Shown here piece after piece: positions 1-14,200 of a stretch of 64,000 bases of DNA. Origin of the DNA: Puffinus mauretanicus (lineage: Eukaryota; Chordata; Aves; Procellariiformes; Procellariidae); contig JAJKFH010001164.1 in the NCBI GenBank assembly GCA_023333565.1, positions 62,001 through 126,000 of the forward strand, read 5' to 3'. Position numbers and translations under genes: made by a program. Numbering within the stretch: position 1 is the first letter of the stretch; each line of letters begins with the position of its first letter. The notes beneath the pieces were generated by a model, which searched no databases, had not been told where the DNA came from, and worked only from the letters and a program-made list of their open reading frames with translations.

Positions 1-2084
1 GAGATCCAGTGACCAAACTGCCTTTTTAGAGCAAGTGTGTCCTATAATTACAAGCAATCCTTCGAGATTAATTTCTTCAAGAACCTTTCAGTGTTTATTT
101 CCAACCATTATAAATGTTCACACAGTAGGAACAGCTCCAGGAGGCGATACTGAGATAGCCTTTTCCCTGCCTACTTGAACTGCTCCCCACCCTCCCCAAA
201 CCTCTAGGTGATACAGACTTCTCCGAACGTAGCAGAGCCGGGACTTGAACACAGTGTGTGCCCCACAGCCAGTCAGCGGTGCCACCGCTGCTGCGCACCA
301 CGTGCCGCCTGCCCCACGGGCAGCCGTGACACGGCGGGAGAGAGGCCGAGCACCCGGCGGGCGGCACGGGAAGGATGAGGTCCCACAGCCCTCGTCTCAG
401 CGGGGCGCTGCACCAACGGAGCAGGAGACGCTGTGGCACCTTCCAAAGCTCAGAGCTCGCTTAGGCATTCACCCTCTTTGAGGGAGCTCCTAGGACATAC
501 GTCTACTGGGAATTAAAACCCATGCAGCTAGATTTTTTCAGTTGAGCCTCTCATATCTCAAATGTCTGCTCACTAGCCTATTAGTGGTGTGGTGTCTTCA
601 GTAGGTTTCTAGGGCCCTCCTGCTTTCTGTTAAGTAGGTCTCTGCCCAAGCATGAAAACCAAATGCTTGACCATTGGTCATTGTGTCAGTCATTTGGGTT
701 CAGCCCCTGCAGAGCCCAAGACTGATGTCCTAGTGCTGATTCTGTGTGATGCAGCCACCCGTCAGGGACCAGGCGCCTGGGCCGGAGGCTGTGAAGGGCT
801 CGGTGTCTCTCGGTACCTGTTGCTGAAACTGCTCGTTCTTGCTCAGTCACACACCACCTGAGCAATAGGCTTGCTGCTCTACCTGCTCAGGCTTCCTACT
901 GACATTCCACTAATCTACTGAGAAGCAAACAGAGACACAGTAGAAACACTGCTGCTATTTTGTGTTAGACTGTTAGAATAAGAGAGAAAACATTCGGTGC
1001 TAAGTAGCTGAAGTCCTGTGGACAGTGCTTGTCTGAGGCTTTGGAGGTGACTCGCCAAATACTTCCTCAGTTCTGTTCCCAAGGGGGGATCTGAGAGCTC
1101 CCTGCTGCCTACTGAGAACGGCCACATGCCAGATGCCCGAGTTATCCTCTTCCTTCTCTGTGGTGGCTGCTCTTCCCTACATCAAGTAGCTGTGCATTAA
1201 GGGGCAATGTGAGAAACCTACTTGCTAACCCAGCAGTGCCATCCCTCAGCTGAGGGATGAGATAGGCATGTGCTAGGGTTAAGCTCTGCTGACAGCCAGC
1301 CAGAACATCCATGCTGCTGGCTTCTCCCCATCCCTGGTCTTGCTGTATGTGGCTGCCTACCCTTTCAGCTGAGCAGAGTTATGAGAATGTGTTATGCCAG
1401 AGCTCTCTGTTCCTCCTCAGAGACAGTGAGGCATTTCAAAAGTGCCGATGGGTATATGATAAAGTCCTAATCAGCATGAGGCAGTGAGGGTAGAGTCCCA
1501 AGAAGCCCGGTGGTAGAAGTTCTCACAAACTTTGTGAAATGGGATTCTGCTGTACATGCCTGATCCCTGACCCCCACCCCATTTGGGGTGCTTCCAAACA
1601 TCCCAGGCCACCGGTTCTTTCATCTCTTTACCCTGTTTGGTGCAGTCCACTGCCCTGACTGCATTCCTGATGAAGAATTTATGCTTCCTCTGCAAAGGAT
1701 CATGATTCAACTTACGTGATTATTCAAAATTATTCAGTGCTTATGTTTCCCTAAGTTCTAGGAGCTGCCCGGGGATGAGTGTTTCCTTGCTTCTGTTATG
1801 GCTTTTTGAGTTGTGTTGGTTAGTTATGACCAATCACAGCTGTCACGTGAAGTCTAATATGTATACACAGGTTTGAAGTCCTCTTTCCACAGCTTGATTG
1901 CCCATTGCAAGCATGCACAAACAAGCATAGGCTGCACACTGACCTAGCTCATCATCTCCCTGGTTTTGAGCTGTCTGGTCCAACCAGGCTAAAATGCACC
2001 AATGTGCCATGCGTAGCGGAAGGAAGCTCCTTTAAAAAGTAATAACAGCTGCTTTGTAGTAATTTCCTGGTTTTCTCTTCTTAG
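1..2084 (+). other. CDHR1: CDHR1 intron, upstream part
   Basis: This is intronic sequence before the first visible CDHR1 exon. No cadherin motif or other coding exon is seen on either strand. The GC-rich patch at about 240-460 gives open frames on both strands without family features. Confidence 0.8.
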
Positions 2085-2249
2085 CTTCTTGCAATAGAGG
2101 TGAACACACCGGAGAAATTCAGCTCGACAGCTGACGTAGTGATACGCTTGCTGGATACCAATGACAATGTCCCGAAGTTCTCCTCTGACTACTACATTGC
2201 CAGGATCCCCGAGAACTCCCCGGGGGGCTCAAACGTAGTTGCTGTTACA
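2085..2249 (+). CDS. CDHR1: CDHR1 exon, end of a cadherin repeat (phase 0-0)
   Basis: The exon has 165 nt (55 codons), begins after a pyrimidine-rich acceptor ending ttcttag, and ends before gtaagt. It reads [14 protein letters not shown], continues through the cadherin linker motif [11 protein letters not shown], and starts the next repeat with [10 protein letters not shown]. DxNDNxP is the classical calcium-binding linker between cadherin repeats. It joins in phase 0 to an exon upstream of the window and to the 68-nt exon at 4399. Confidence 0.93.
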
Positions 2250-5200
2250 GTAAGTTTCATTCATCTCTTAAGAAATGCTCTCTTTTTAGGTGTCTGTGAG
2301 ACAGTTCAAGTACCTTAAAAATAGCGGACAGAGGCCAAGTAGCAAATCTTACTCGCCATTCAGCTTCCAGACTGAACTCCAGTTCATTTCCAGAATCAAC
2401 AAAAAAAACCCACTTCTGAAAAAATAAAGTTTTAGGCAAACATTTTTCAGAACAACAAATTTACTTTGGTTTTTAATTAAAGGCCATCTGCTTTTAAGAC
2501 AAATCACATCATCTGTGAGCGCTAAGAAAGCCCCAGTCAAATCAGTGTCCAGCAGGAAGATTCAGTTATGACTAAGTGGAATTGGATTTACTGGATTTGC
2601 TTGCTTAAGTACGAGTAAAAAGAAAACAAGATGGCTGCTTAGTAGGTATTAGTCTCCTCCTCCTGGGAGGAATCTGGCTGTTAAATGCATAATTAGACAG
2701 TTAATGAAGGCAAGAATATAACATTAAAATGCTTGGAGCTGGGAAAGAAAGATCCCTATGTAAGTGTCTTCTCACAGTGGGGAAAAATATGCCTATAGAT
2801 TTTCCAGTACCTCACATTTTCATAGAAAGTAAGTCAGGGTATTACATGGGCCCTATGTGGTGGAGAAGCATTTCCAGCCGTTGGCGTGAGCTGTATCTCT
2901 TTAATGCAGCTGCTAGGACTGGAAACAGATTTCATGTCGCAACGCCGAGAAAGCTCCTGGCCGTGTGGGGCTCGGTGGGTGATGCAAGTCACCTTGCAGG
3001 GGCCTCACGGGTAAGGATGATGGTGGCAGATTGCCAGAGGTCTCCAGCACAGGCTGCCTGCAAGTAAGAAAGAAAATTAAATAATCAGAATAATAAAGTG
3101 CTGAAGGCAAATTTTGGGGATAGAAGAATGAAAGAAGTGGAACATAAACAATACAGAAAAGGTTATTAGAAGAAACTAATAGGAAAGCTGTAGAAAACAG
3201 AGACTCCCAAACATCACTATCTTTGCAGGAAGAGGAATAAAAAATTATAGGAGGTGGACAGCAAAAAAAGAGATTTAAAAGTAGTTTGCAAAAGCAACAA
3301 AACTAGCCATTCTGGGCCAAGGTGCACAGGACAGCATAGCTGAGGAGTCCACATAAAATTTACTGTCACTCAGTACTTGACCCAGATTCACAAATACAAA
3401 CTGAGATACTCCAAGTAATCAGGATGGCAATTCTGGTAGAAATCCCAGGTGTGCAAATGTTTCAGGAAAAGTTAGGCAGTCCTAAAGTAGACTGCGGTCA
3501 AAATTATGGGGTGAGAGAATCTGACAAGCTTATGTCAAAGAACTGAAAAACACCTATCAGTAGGGGTGCAGGTGTGTTATGTTAACCATGCAGGGATCAA
3601 AGACATTGTTCCAATTTTCAGATATTTAAACAGGAAGATGAATGAACCAACCACTGCCGCCATGAATTTTGACGGCCAGATACAACAGTATAATATAAAG
3701 CCTCCTTAGAGCTGTCGGAGAAGCAGGAGCTACCAAATCAATAGCTTTCCTAATCCTGAGCTAAGAAAGGAAGCCAACAAGAGTCCGGAACAAAGATATC
3801 GTCTGGTGTAGTATCTGCATTACTGAAAGTCACACAGGCACAAGAGTGGTAAAAATATAAGCAAAGCTGAAATATTGTGTATAGATTGAAACATTCGTTA
3901 TGCGTTACTTGAAATTGAATCAATTAAACAAGCAGAGGCTTAAAAATACCCTATATAAAGTAAATAATTTTGTCTAGGGAATATACATTAATATTTAACT
4001 GATAATTAGGAAGGCTTGAAAGTGGGCTGTTTGTTTGCGTCATTGAGATTAGCTTCATCTCTGTTAAAGGAAGGATGTGTTAAATGTCAATAGAGGGAGC
4101 CATCTAGTGGCTTTCTCCCTGCTAGAACCTCTGCAGGTTCTGGCCTGCAGAGACAGGAGACAGGCCTGGCCAGGAGACAGGCGGCATCTTAGCAGCTTCC
4201 CTGGGAAAGCCAGTGACGTTTCCTTGTGTTAGATTTTGCAGTTTTCTAGATGCACATTTGTGTATGTGATTTCCCCCTAAAAATGTGATGGCAAAAAAAG
4301 GGGAAAGCATTTGGGTTTTTACATGGCCTGTTGTTAAAAGAAAAATGAAACATTTATTTCTGCAGTTTAATAAAGGATGACTCTCTTATTTTCTTAAGGC
4401 TACAGATCCAGATTCAGGGCTTTGGGGAGAAGTCAAGTACTCTATCTATGGAACAGGAGCAGATCTGTAAGTAAAAAAAAAAAAAAAAGAAAACTACATA
4501 ACCTCTAAGCAGAGTTTTAAAAGAATTTTAAAAAAAAAAAAAAACCAGGCTCATTCTTGACCTCCTCATTTCCAAGGACATTTATGCCATGTTCTTTGTG
4601 AGTTCTGTGAAAACAACAGAAAAACTCATGTGATCATTAAACATCTGCTTCATGAACCCATGGAATTTTACCCACAAGCCCCCAAAGAAACATAAGGCAG
4701 CTGAAGTACTAATACACAGGATCTGTTCAATCACCATTTGAAAAACACTTGTAAGAGAAAGAGAAGGTTTTGGTCTAGTTACTGTGAAAAGTCAATTCTG
4801 GAGGAAAAAAAAATTGCTTGCTCTTTCCCTTTCCATATAGCTGTAACAATAGTTCAGTTTCAACTCTTGTCAAAATAAATCAAAGACGACAAGACTTTCA
4901 AGAATATAAACTTTCGCTTTGGAGGCCAGCTGCATTGGGTGTTCAAAGCATTTTATGTATTTAAACCTCATAGTCCTGCATTAGGGAAGAAGGGAATCTG
5001 ATGCTTACTTGATTTTGTAATGATGCCTAGCTCCCTCTCCCTGTCTTTGGGGACCGTGCTGGGGTAAAAACATCCTGAAACACTGTTTCTCCTACATTGC
5101 TTCCATCCCAGCAGTTGCCCTGGCCTGTTGGTTGGGGTTCCCAGCCATGGCTATCATTACTGGCCATCACAGACATTGCTGCTGAAACCTGCAGCTCCTG

Positions 5201-8200
5201 CTGGACATGGTGGGGCTGCAGGGCAGAATACTGGAAATGAACGAGCTTTTCAGGCACTCATCCCCAGAATCCATTTTTCTCTGTATGTTATCCACCTGGA
5301 GTTAAAGCTGAACACTTCTCGTTAAGGTCAAAGCTATTTAGGAGGCACAATCAAAGTCCAAAATCCAAGACGTTAAGGGTGAACCTCATCTGTAGCCAGG
5401 AGGATACACATATAGGAGCATTTCCAGGATGGATTATTTTGAGCTCTTCACTAAGTCCTTAAGCTAGCTGCTAACTGTATAGAGGCAAGCAGGCAAAGGT
5501 CATGTCGTGCAGGCAGACCTCTTAGGTTTAAAATGTAGCAGCTGGTGCAAAGAAGCTTGTGAAGGTTGTTGACAAAGGATTTAGAAAAAACTGTGAGTGG
5601 AACTTTATTCTGATTGGAGTTATGGGGATGTTCAGACTCACTGAGGAATGAGGAAATTAAGATGTGAAGACTCTTTTTTTTCCTTCTTAAGTATGATTTT
5701 TTTTTTTTTTTCTTTTCCTTGTGCCAGAATGGCATGGCTCTGCAAGGCTGGATTGATTTCCTAGCTCTGGGACCTCCAGATCTGCTGAACACACAGTTTG
5801 ATGCAGATTTGAGAGTTTCAATTAGAGGCATGATTTTTTCTGTCTCAGGGGTTACATCAGTGGATATGCAGTGGCGTTGGCAGAAAAATTAGTTGTACTG
5901 GAGTAAGAGGAATAGTGTTAGCTGTTGAAGATAAAACCATTGTGCTGGTAATCCTACATCCAAGCTGCCAGTGGGAGTGGGGTACACTGCTGTAATCTCT
6001 TCACATCTCAGTGCTTCTATTCTTCCGCTAAAATGGGTGCAATGAGAGTCCTCTTTGCATGGTTAGGCTGGGTTGGGTGCTAAGGAGGCACTCGGCACAG
6101 GCCCTGTCTCCTACTAGGAGTTTGCACAGCTCTTTCCACCTCCAGTTCTTGGCTTTCATCAAGACTTGTATTTGTATTTAACAGGGTAATGAAAACAATT
6201 TAAGATTCTGGATTATTAAGTGCCCCTTTTATAATCAGTTTCAATTGAGCTCACAGTTTGAATACAGAAAATATTTTGTTATCCTGTACATTAATTAAAG
6301 GGTATATAAAACCTTTCATCTGTTAAAAACCCTACTGCTTGGAGCCTACACTGGCAGTCCATTTTAAAAAGACCCTGGCTTGGTATCTTCTCTATAAATC
6401 CAGGCTTTTGGCTGACACTTTTGACAGTGTCTCAGTAATTACAAATGTGTAGAATTGAACTTGCTACAGATAAATCTGAACACCCACTCCACCTCAGTGC
6501 CAGTCTATGGAAAAGTGATTATTTTTGGAGGAGATAATTTGCCCTGCTCTTTGGGGGATTTGAGAGCAGCCATTTTTCTTACCCATTCTGAGAAGAGAAG
6601 AGCTTAAATATGATACGCAGCATACTTCCCTTAGCTATTGAGGTGATATCAATCAATCTTAATTTATGCAGGACATGATCTAATACATTGTACTTATAAA
6701 CTGAAAAAAAAAGAGTCAGTTCCTTAATGTTTTAACGCAAAGAAATCACTCTGGAGAAGGCCATCACACTGAGCATTTACTGAGGACAAAGACTTTAACA
6801 GAAAATGCAGCTAAAATGGCTAGTGCACAATAGATAGAAAAACACCAAACACTGATAGTTCTCTGGTTTTCAAGCCTAAAGGAACTAGCCAAAAATAGGT
6901 GGAGTGAATGATTTGGAAACATCAGCCAGACAGGAGTTAGGTGAAGAGTACCAACCTTTGGGCACAGCATTTCGATGTTTACAGCCCACCTTTGCCCCAG
7001 GCTGTAAACACGCACTAAGTGACCAAAAAACCCAAAAGTCTTTCCATGCTTCTTTTCCAGGTTCCTAATCCACCCATCAACAGGTATAATCTACACCCAG
7101 CCCTGGGCTGTATTAGATGCTGAAGTGAACTCAAAGTATAATTTCTATGTGAAGGCAGAGGACACAGATGGGAAATACAGCTTGGCTGAAGTGTTTATCA
7201 CTGTGCTAGATGTCAATGACCACTCTCCAGAGTTCAATGAAAACATCCAGGAAAAGACGATGATCATCGGGTCACCGGTGAAGATAGAGGTGAGAGACGA
7301 CACAATGTGTCACAAAGCAGAGTGCTTTGGAAAAGCCCCGGCTCTGCTGTTTATTGCTCAGGGATCATGATGAATGCCTGAAAGTTGGCTTTTCCTGGGG
7401 CTTTATTTTGCACATCCATTTGTATGCAACAAATGGATTAAAGCATGGAATGACAGTATTTACAGACTGCTGAGAAGGAGAAATAAATTCTACAGGGAAA
7501 AGATAAAGTTCTGTTACAGTATTTGAACCATCAGCTGGTGGAGGATCCTGGATTATATGGTGATCATGTGAAGCCTAAAAAAGATGAGTGAATGAAAGTA
7601 CAGGGGTTTGAATACTTAAGCTTCCTGCCACGCCTTTGTGTTCAACCACACAACTTCTTTCCCTTCACTTTGCAGAATTTTTCATTGATCCAGTGTGGAA
7701 CAGGAGGTAAAAAGAATGCAATAACAATTCACAAGCAAAGGAGCAGAACATCCGATGTTACGCATATTTGAATGCATATAGTGAAGCCTAATTACTCAAC
7801 ACCTAATCTTAGCAGAATAAATACCACAGCACAAAAATTAAGGCAGCTATAGTTTATAGTGTGGAGCTAATCCCATTGTTCTCTATTCACCTCACATTTG
7901 TCCCCCACACTGTGTGAGAAATTCCCCAGCAGTGGACCATTTGCATTCTACAGATAGGTTACGGTTCAGTTTTTCCTCTGATTTTATTTAATCTCAAATA
8001 GAAATCGCTTATACAAAAAGAACTCTAGTCCTGCTGTTTTTCACTAGTAAATGTAGCATAGCTGATACCAAAAAACGGGAAATTGTTTCGAAGATGAAAC
8101 AAAAACAGCCCAGTCATCTCACAGCATGGATATTATTGGAAGTGAATGCTCAGAAACTTTGAGAGTTTTATCTTCAGGCAAAGATACGAACAATAACATC

Positions 8201-11200
8201 TTTGTTCTTTACAATTCCCCTACCAGGCTATAGATCAAGATGCAGAAGAACCCAACAACATTGTAGATTATTCCATCATGCAAGCAGATCCAGCCAATGT
8301 GTTTGATATAGACCAAAGCACAGGGGAAATCAAGCTGAAATCCTATATCCGTTCCCTGGACATCATCCACAACATCACAAAGAACAAAGACTGCATATGG
8401 TCAGTGGTGGTGCAGGCCAAAGACCGAGGCTCCCCGTCCTTCAGTACCACGGCAGTTCTGAAGATTGATATCACAGAGGAGGTAAGCAAACGTTTTAGAA
8501 AAATCGTTATGTGAGATGATCCTTGAGAGGCACCAAAGAGTAGTCACTGCTTGCTCCATTTCTGAGACTACTTTAAAGATGCTTCAGGAGTTGAAATCAA
8601 CAGCCAAAAAGTTGCCAGCCATTGCTTCTCCTTTCTTGCTAGTTCTGTAGAGTGTTTCTAGAGCCTTGTGGTGAAGCTGGATTCTACAGCCACAAACGTA
8701 AAAGACATTTTGATCAGAGAAATTGCAAAGGTGCAAAGGTAGGAGCATAATGTGGTTGGGAGATGAGTTTCTTGCATCTGATTGTTAGAGATAGATGTAA
8801 ATTAAGGGCTATAGACTCCTGACAGTAAAGGTAAATCCTGACTGCTAAATTTCTGTTTTTTTGTTTTCATTCAGGAGAAAAAACAATCTTTTTCCCCTAC
8901 AAAAAGTGAGTGGAAAGTAGCTGGGGCCAGAGTGAAATGTATCAGACCAGTTTTGCAAGTCAACATAAGTGACATAGGAAAAGTGAGAAAACTGTAGAAT
9001 TTTGGATGTGAGTTTAATAATTGCTGTACTACTAGCAGACGAAACAAGAAAACTCTACAAGGTAGCACACGTAGGTTGAGAGTTTCCTGTTAGTCCAATT
9101 TTTACATCAACCAAAGAACAAGCAGCGATTTATGGTGAGCAGCGCATGCTTGCGTGATTCTTATTTATTGTAACTGCCTTGCCATGCCTTTAAGTAGGTA
9201 CCAGCAGGGAGGAAATGGAGTTTAAAGTAGATGAGAAACACATCATTAGCCTGACAGTCTCTGGACCACACACATACTGGGCAAAGATGCAAATCTCTTC
9301 CTGCAGACAGCAGCTGGCCTTCTCTTTGTTTGGTCAAAATGTACCTACTGCTCTTTTATCTATTACAATCTTTCTCTGTTTTCTCCGTCTCCTCTTATTC
9401 CATTGACACTCCTTATCAGGTGCATTTATATGATACTTCTTGTATACAGTTCAGAGCCTGCTGTAAGTTAAAAGGCGTCTGCAGAGAACACTTGTGCTCG
9501 TCGGCAAGGTAAACTTAGCCGCCAGCAGCACAGGAGTAACTCCCAGTCTCTGTCGTCAGCGCCTGCCCCACCAGGACTGCCGGAGGACTCGGGTCTGCCC
9601 TAGCAGAGGGGGTGCCTGGCGTGGGGCTGCCTCTTGGGGCTGGCCAGCCCTGCTGCAAGTTCTGTGAAAGCTGCCATGCAGCGCTGGGGCTCGGCGTGGG
9701 CAGGGCATGCCGCTTCAAGGCTCTGCCATGTGGAGCTGGGGGACTGCGCGTGCTGCGTCTCTGTGATAAGTCTAGAGATTTAGCCATTCTTACTGATATA
9801 AAGGAAATAAACTGCTTAACACTTTGATTTCCCACGGAAACCATAAGTTTTGGTGGTTTTTATACCACAAATAAGAATTGCTAGCCGCAGCCAACACTGG
9901 GAGCGCCCGCCCTCCCTGCCTTGCTTCCAGGCTTCTCACAGGGCGCACATTTCAGGAGCACGTGGCACCGGGTGGCCTCAGGCACTGTCCCCACTGTTGG
10001 CCCCCAGCATCTAGCCTCCAGCTTTCCCTCCCCTCCCGGATGAGCTGATAACCTCTCTGTTAGCGTGCGGGGCGAAGGCACAGGGCTGAGGGGTCTCGAG
10101 GGGAGGGAGGGTGCCCACACCTCCTCTGCGGGGGGAGAAGATGTGTCCCTGAACCAGCTGATGAAGGACATCTGGAAGGAAAACAAGAGCAGCTGATGCT
10201 TCGGGATAAAGAGTTTTCTGGATTTCCTTCTAGTGCTTGAAGCAACATCAGCACCTGATGAAAGAAGGTGTCTCGTACAAAGTCCCCTCTCTGCTTCCTT
10301 TTCTCCCCCTCCAGGGGTGCAGTTTTGGCACAAAGCAAGGGAGCACCCCTCCTGATAAAGTCTAAAGGGGAAGCAGAGAGGGTTGTGAAGGCATGGATTC
10401 CTCTCAGACAGAGTTTTTCCCTTCTTCCCATGCTCTTCTCGATGCCAAGTCCCAACACAGAGCCCGAGATAGCAACAGCATCTTCTTTCTTCACTTGAGT
10501 AGGTCTCTTCAGCAGGATCTGCACTACTAATCTGATGTCGCATCCTCCATAAGCTTTTGTACATTTCTTCATTACTTCTTCCATTGTTTGCAATGATTTG
10601 GGTTGGGTTTTTTTTTTATCCAAGAGCATCACATCTCCTTGCAAAAACCACTCTTAAATTTCAGCTTGCACGTGAATGAGATGCAGTGCCAGCGTATAAA
10701 ACCCTTGGTCACTCCCTATGTCCCAGAGACAGCACAGTCGCTGCTAACACTTTGTGAAGGAAACAGTCTCTTGGTATAGGGACATCGCGTACACACACGC
10801 TCTCGCACACGTGCACACACTCTCAGAGGCTGTTACAAATGTACATTTCATCCCTCTGTGCTCCAGCTGTACAGAGTCTCTTTTAGCTGTTTGGTGGGCA
10901 TTTATGTATTACTGATTTTGGATAAGGAGGATATTTTTGTAATGCATCCTCTAGAGGTTTCCTGCAGTGTTAATCACACCAAGTAATTAAGCAGGCGTAT
11001 TTTCTGATTAACATTTACCATTGCAATTAGCGCAAGGCTGTGCCCTTCAAGATAGATGCCTTGTGGCTAAGTTCAGCAGTATTGCGCATCAAAAGGACCT
11101 TTAGCTCTTGAAATAATACAGTGATGAAAAATTCCAGAGGCCTTTTAATTTAACTGAGTCTGGTTTTATGGAAATTGGTATTGAGTGGCATCTGTTAATC

Positions 11201-14200
11201 TCCTATCCTTTCTCAACAGAATAAGAAACATATGCTGAAAAAGCCACTCTTTTTTCACCCTTACGTCTCATTCAAAAAATCTATTCCTGCTGCCTGAGAT
11301 TTTCACGGAAAGCTGATTCCCACTCCCGATCCTGAAGGTTGGCCTGATGGGGGGATCCCTCTGCCTCTAAATGACTCCACTGAGGTTCTGCAAGTATATG
11401 GGGGCATTTATTTACACCTCTTCGTGGACTGAGGCTTAAGTCCACATTTAGATAGCATAATCTGTGGTTCTTAATCGCCTTGGCCACTCATTTAGACTTC
11501 TAAATATAGCTGGTGCGTCTCAGTTTTAGATTCCCCTAATTGAAAGGTTCAACAAATACCTTCTGTGAATTAATGTGGATATGTCCTTCTCTGTCATACT
11601 AACTCTGCAACCATGGGAGGTGTAGTTGCTGATGGCACTAAACATCCTTTGCCACATTTGCAGAGCAGTTAGCTTTTTCTTTCCACTGTTACATGGACCT
11701 TGAAATAAATTGTTCAGAAAAGGTTGGTTTGATTTGAGAAGTCTTGCCCCATGCTCATGTTTGTATTACAAAGTGACGTAAATGCAGCCTTTATATACGG
11801 TGATAGCACTGCTCTTTGGGATAAGCACTGGAGGGCGCAGCTTGTGTTCTACCTCGGAGCAGGAGTTACTTCTGAAGCAGATCTCCTGATCATCCCCACA
11901 TACGGTGGGATGGCTTATGTCTCGGATAGCTCCAAGCACACAAAGTGGACTTCCTTCAGAGGAAAATGTGTTTGGGGAGCACACCTGGTGTGCTTTGGCA
12001 CCAGTGGGCAGCCCGTCCCTGCAACCAGGCTAGAGCAATCTGAAGCAAAACCCCAGAAATGCTGAATATGTGGAAGTGGGCTCTTCGGAACCAGCTGGTT
12101 CGTTGTACAGATCCACTTGCTCAAGTCAACAGAGCCCAAGTTGTCTATAATCTGCGATAGCCTGGGCTCTTAACAGCTTTGCCTGCTTACTTAGACTTCT
12201 AAATATAGCTGGTGAGCCTTAGCTGGTCGTGTGGTTGAACAGCTCAACTGCACACTCCCGTTGGGGCCAACTTCTGGATACGCTGCCCACTTGTTCTGCT
12301 CCTGCAACCCATGCACTATGGAAGGCTCTTGAGAAGCTGCCAGGAGGTGTGGATGTCTGCACACTGCAAACTGTTGTGGCAGGAGAGAGAAAAACAAAGG
12401 AAATAAGTCACCATTTCAGTAGCAAAGAGAGACAGGGGAATCCTTTTTGGAAAACTCAGGTTTTTGGGGAGGAAGCCACTGTGGAGGAAGGATGGCAAGA
12501 ATAAGCCCCACGTGCTGCAGAGGGGTGTTTTCTGCAGCCTGCCCTTCAGGTACGCAGCCTGAAAGCATGCACCTACGCTGAAGCTGCCCAGTGCTGGGTC
12601 TTACGAAACCGGCTTCAAAGGCATGTGTCAATGTTGGAGCCTCTCAAAAGCTGGCGAGTCCCAGTGACCGCTGGACACTTCAGCACCCTGCGGGACGTGG
12701 GCTGAGGAGCTTCTCTGCAGGGGACAGACAGTCACAGGGGTTCTGCAAGGGACCATACTTGCCTATTAAACAAAAAATAGGTGATGACATCTTTTAATCC
12801 AAACAGTTGTTTTAATCTTTTTAATTGTATTCTTGTCCCAGGATTGGACTTCTCCTTTCTCAAAGCTGATAGGAACAGCTTAGCTACATCCAAACTTCTG
12901 CCACGGTTCTGTAACCCTCTAATTGTCCCCAACCCTTCTCTGGGCCAGTGCTCATTATAACTGTGAAGTCACAGCAAAAAAAACAGCGGAGCATTATCTT
13001 TTGTGAGCAGTGGTATTTTAACTTTTTTGATGGCTATTAAGAGAGAGAGTGTTTCTTCCAGGTTTTGGCCCACAGAGATATGACAGTGCTTCCCATACCA
13101 GCTTTCGTTTCATTGTGTATCTGCTTTTTTTTTTTTATGTGTACAAGAGAAATCAGTACTCTTCAAAATGCAGCATGCCTCCTAGGAAAAAACAACAGCT
13201 AAATTAATTACAAAGTGGCACTATTTGTTGACCCGGTTCTGAGGCACTGTTGGTAATTGATACGACGACTTGAAGGTGTTTTGAACATGCAGGGTAGTGC
13301 TCAGAGCCAAAGTGCTTAAACTGAGGTGTCCCCACGCTCCCAGATTTTCACTGTCAGAAGGTGCTCAGCCCTCTCTCAGACCTGGTCTGTGTGTTAACTG
13401 GCTGGGCCACAGTGATGACACAGACAAGATGGCAAAGATTTTTGGTGACAAATGCACTTACATAAGCCTCTCTGCAGGCTGGCCAAGATGATGCTGTTCC
13501 AGGCTTGTTTTGCAAGTTATTCTTCCTATTTATCCTGAGTGTCATGGCCATGACAAACAGAAATTCTCCCACTGTATGCTTACAAAATGCCTTATGTTTT
13601 TATGCAGACGTTACTGAAGAAGTTATCCAAGGCTGATTCCAGGCAAAGCTTTGTATAGTACAGGCCCAGTAACTAGAATATAGGCTGAATGAGCTAACTA
13701 TTAATGGTTTTAGTTTTGGTATTCATCACCTCGTCATAACTGGAAGCTCTGAACAGGTGCCAAACTTGGTGAGACAAGGGGGAGATGAACGAAGCTGAAT
13801 TCTGAAACTCCCCATATGATTTCCATCAGTTCTTACCCCTGCAACTGTTGTACACCGGCAACATAGACATGTACTTCTGTCTAATCCTGTTTATTGAAGG
13901 TTTTCAAATAGCTAATCAAATAATTATTACTGAGATATAGAATCTTCTTAATTGTATGTCATCTTTCTCCTTGTGTTGGTCCTATACTATTTAGCCATCT
14001 GTGCCTCGCTACAAAATAGGTCTTGACAACACTCAGAAGTGGACTGATTTCAGGTCATGTACTACTTAACAGGGTTTATCTGACACTTAATTCATCAGAC
14101 TTTCACATGAAGTTAAGTAAGACAGGGTAGAATTTCTGTCATCTGATGGGATTTAAGTACACAAAATCCATGTAATGCAGAAGAGCAAAGCTGATGTGAA

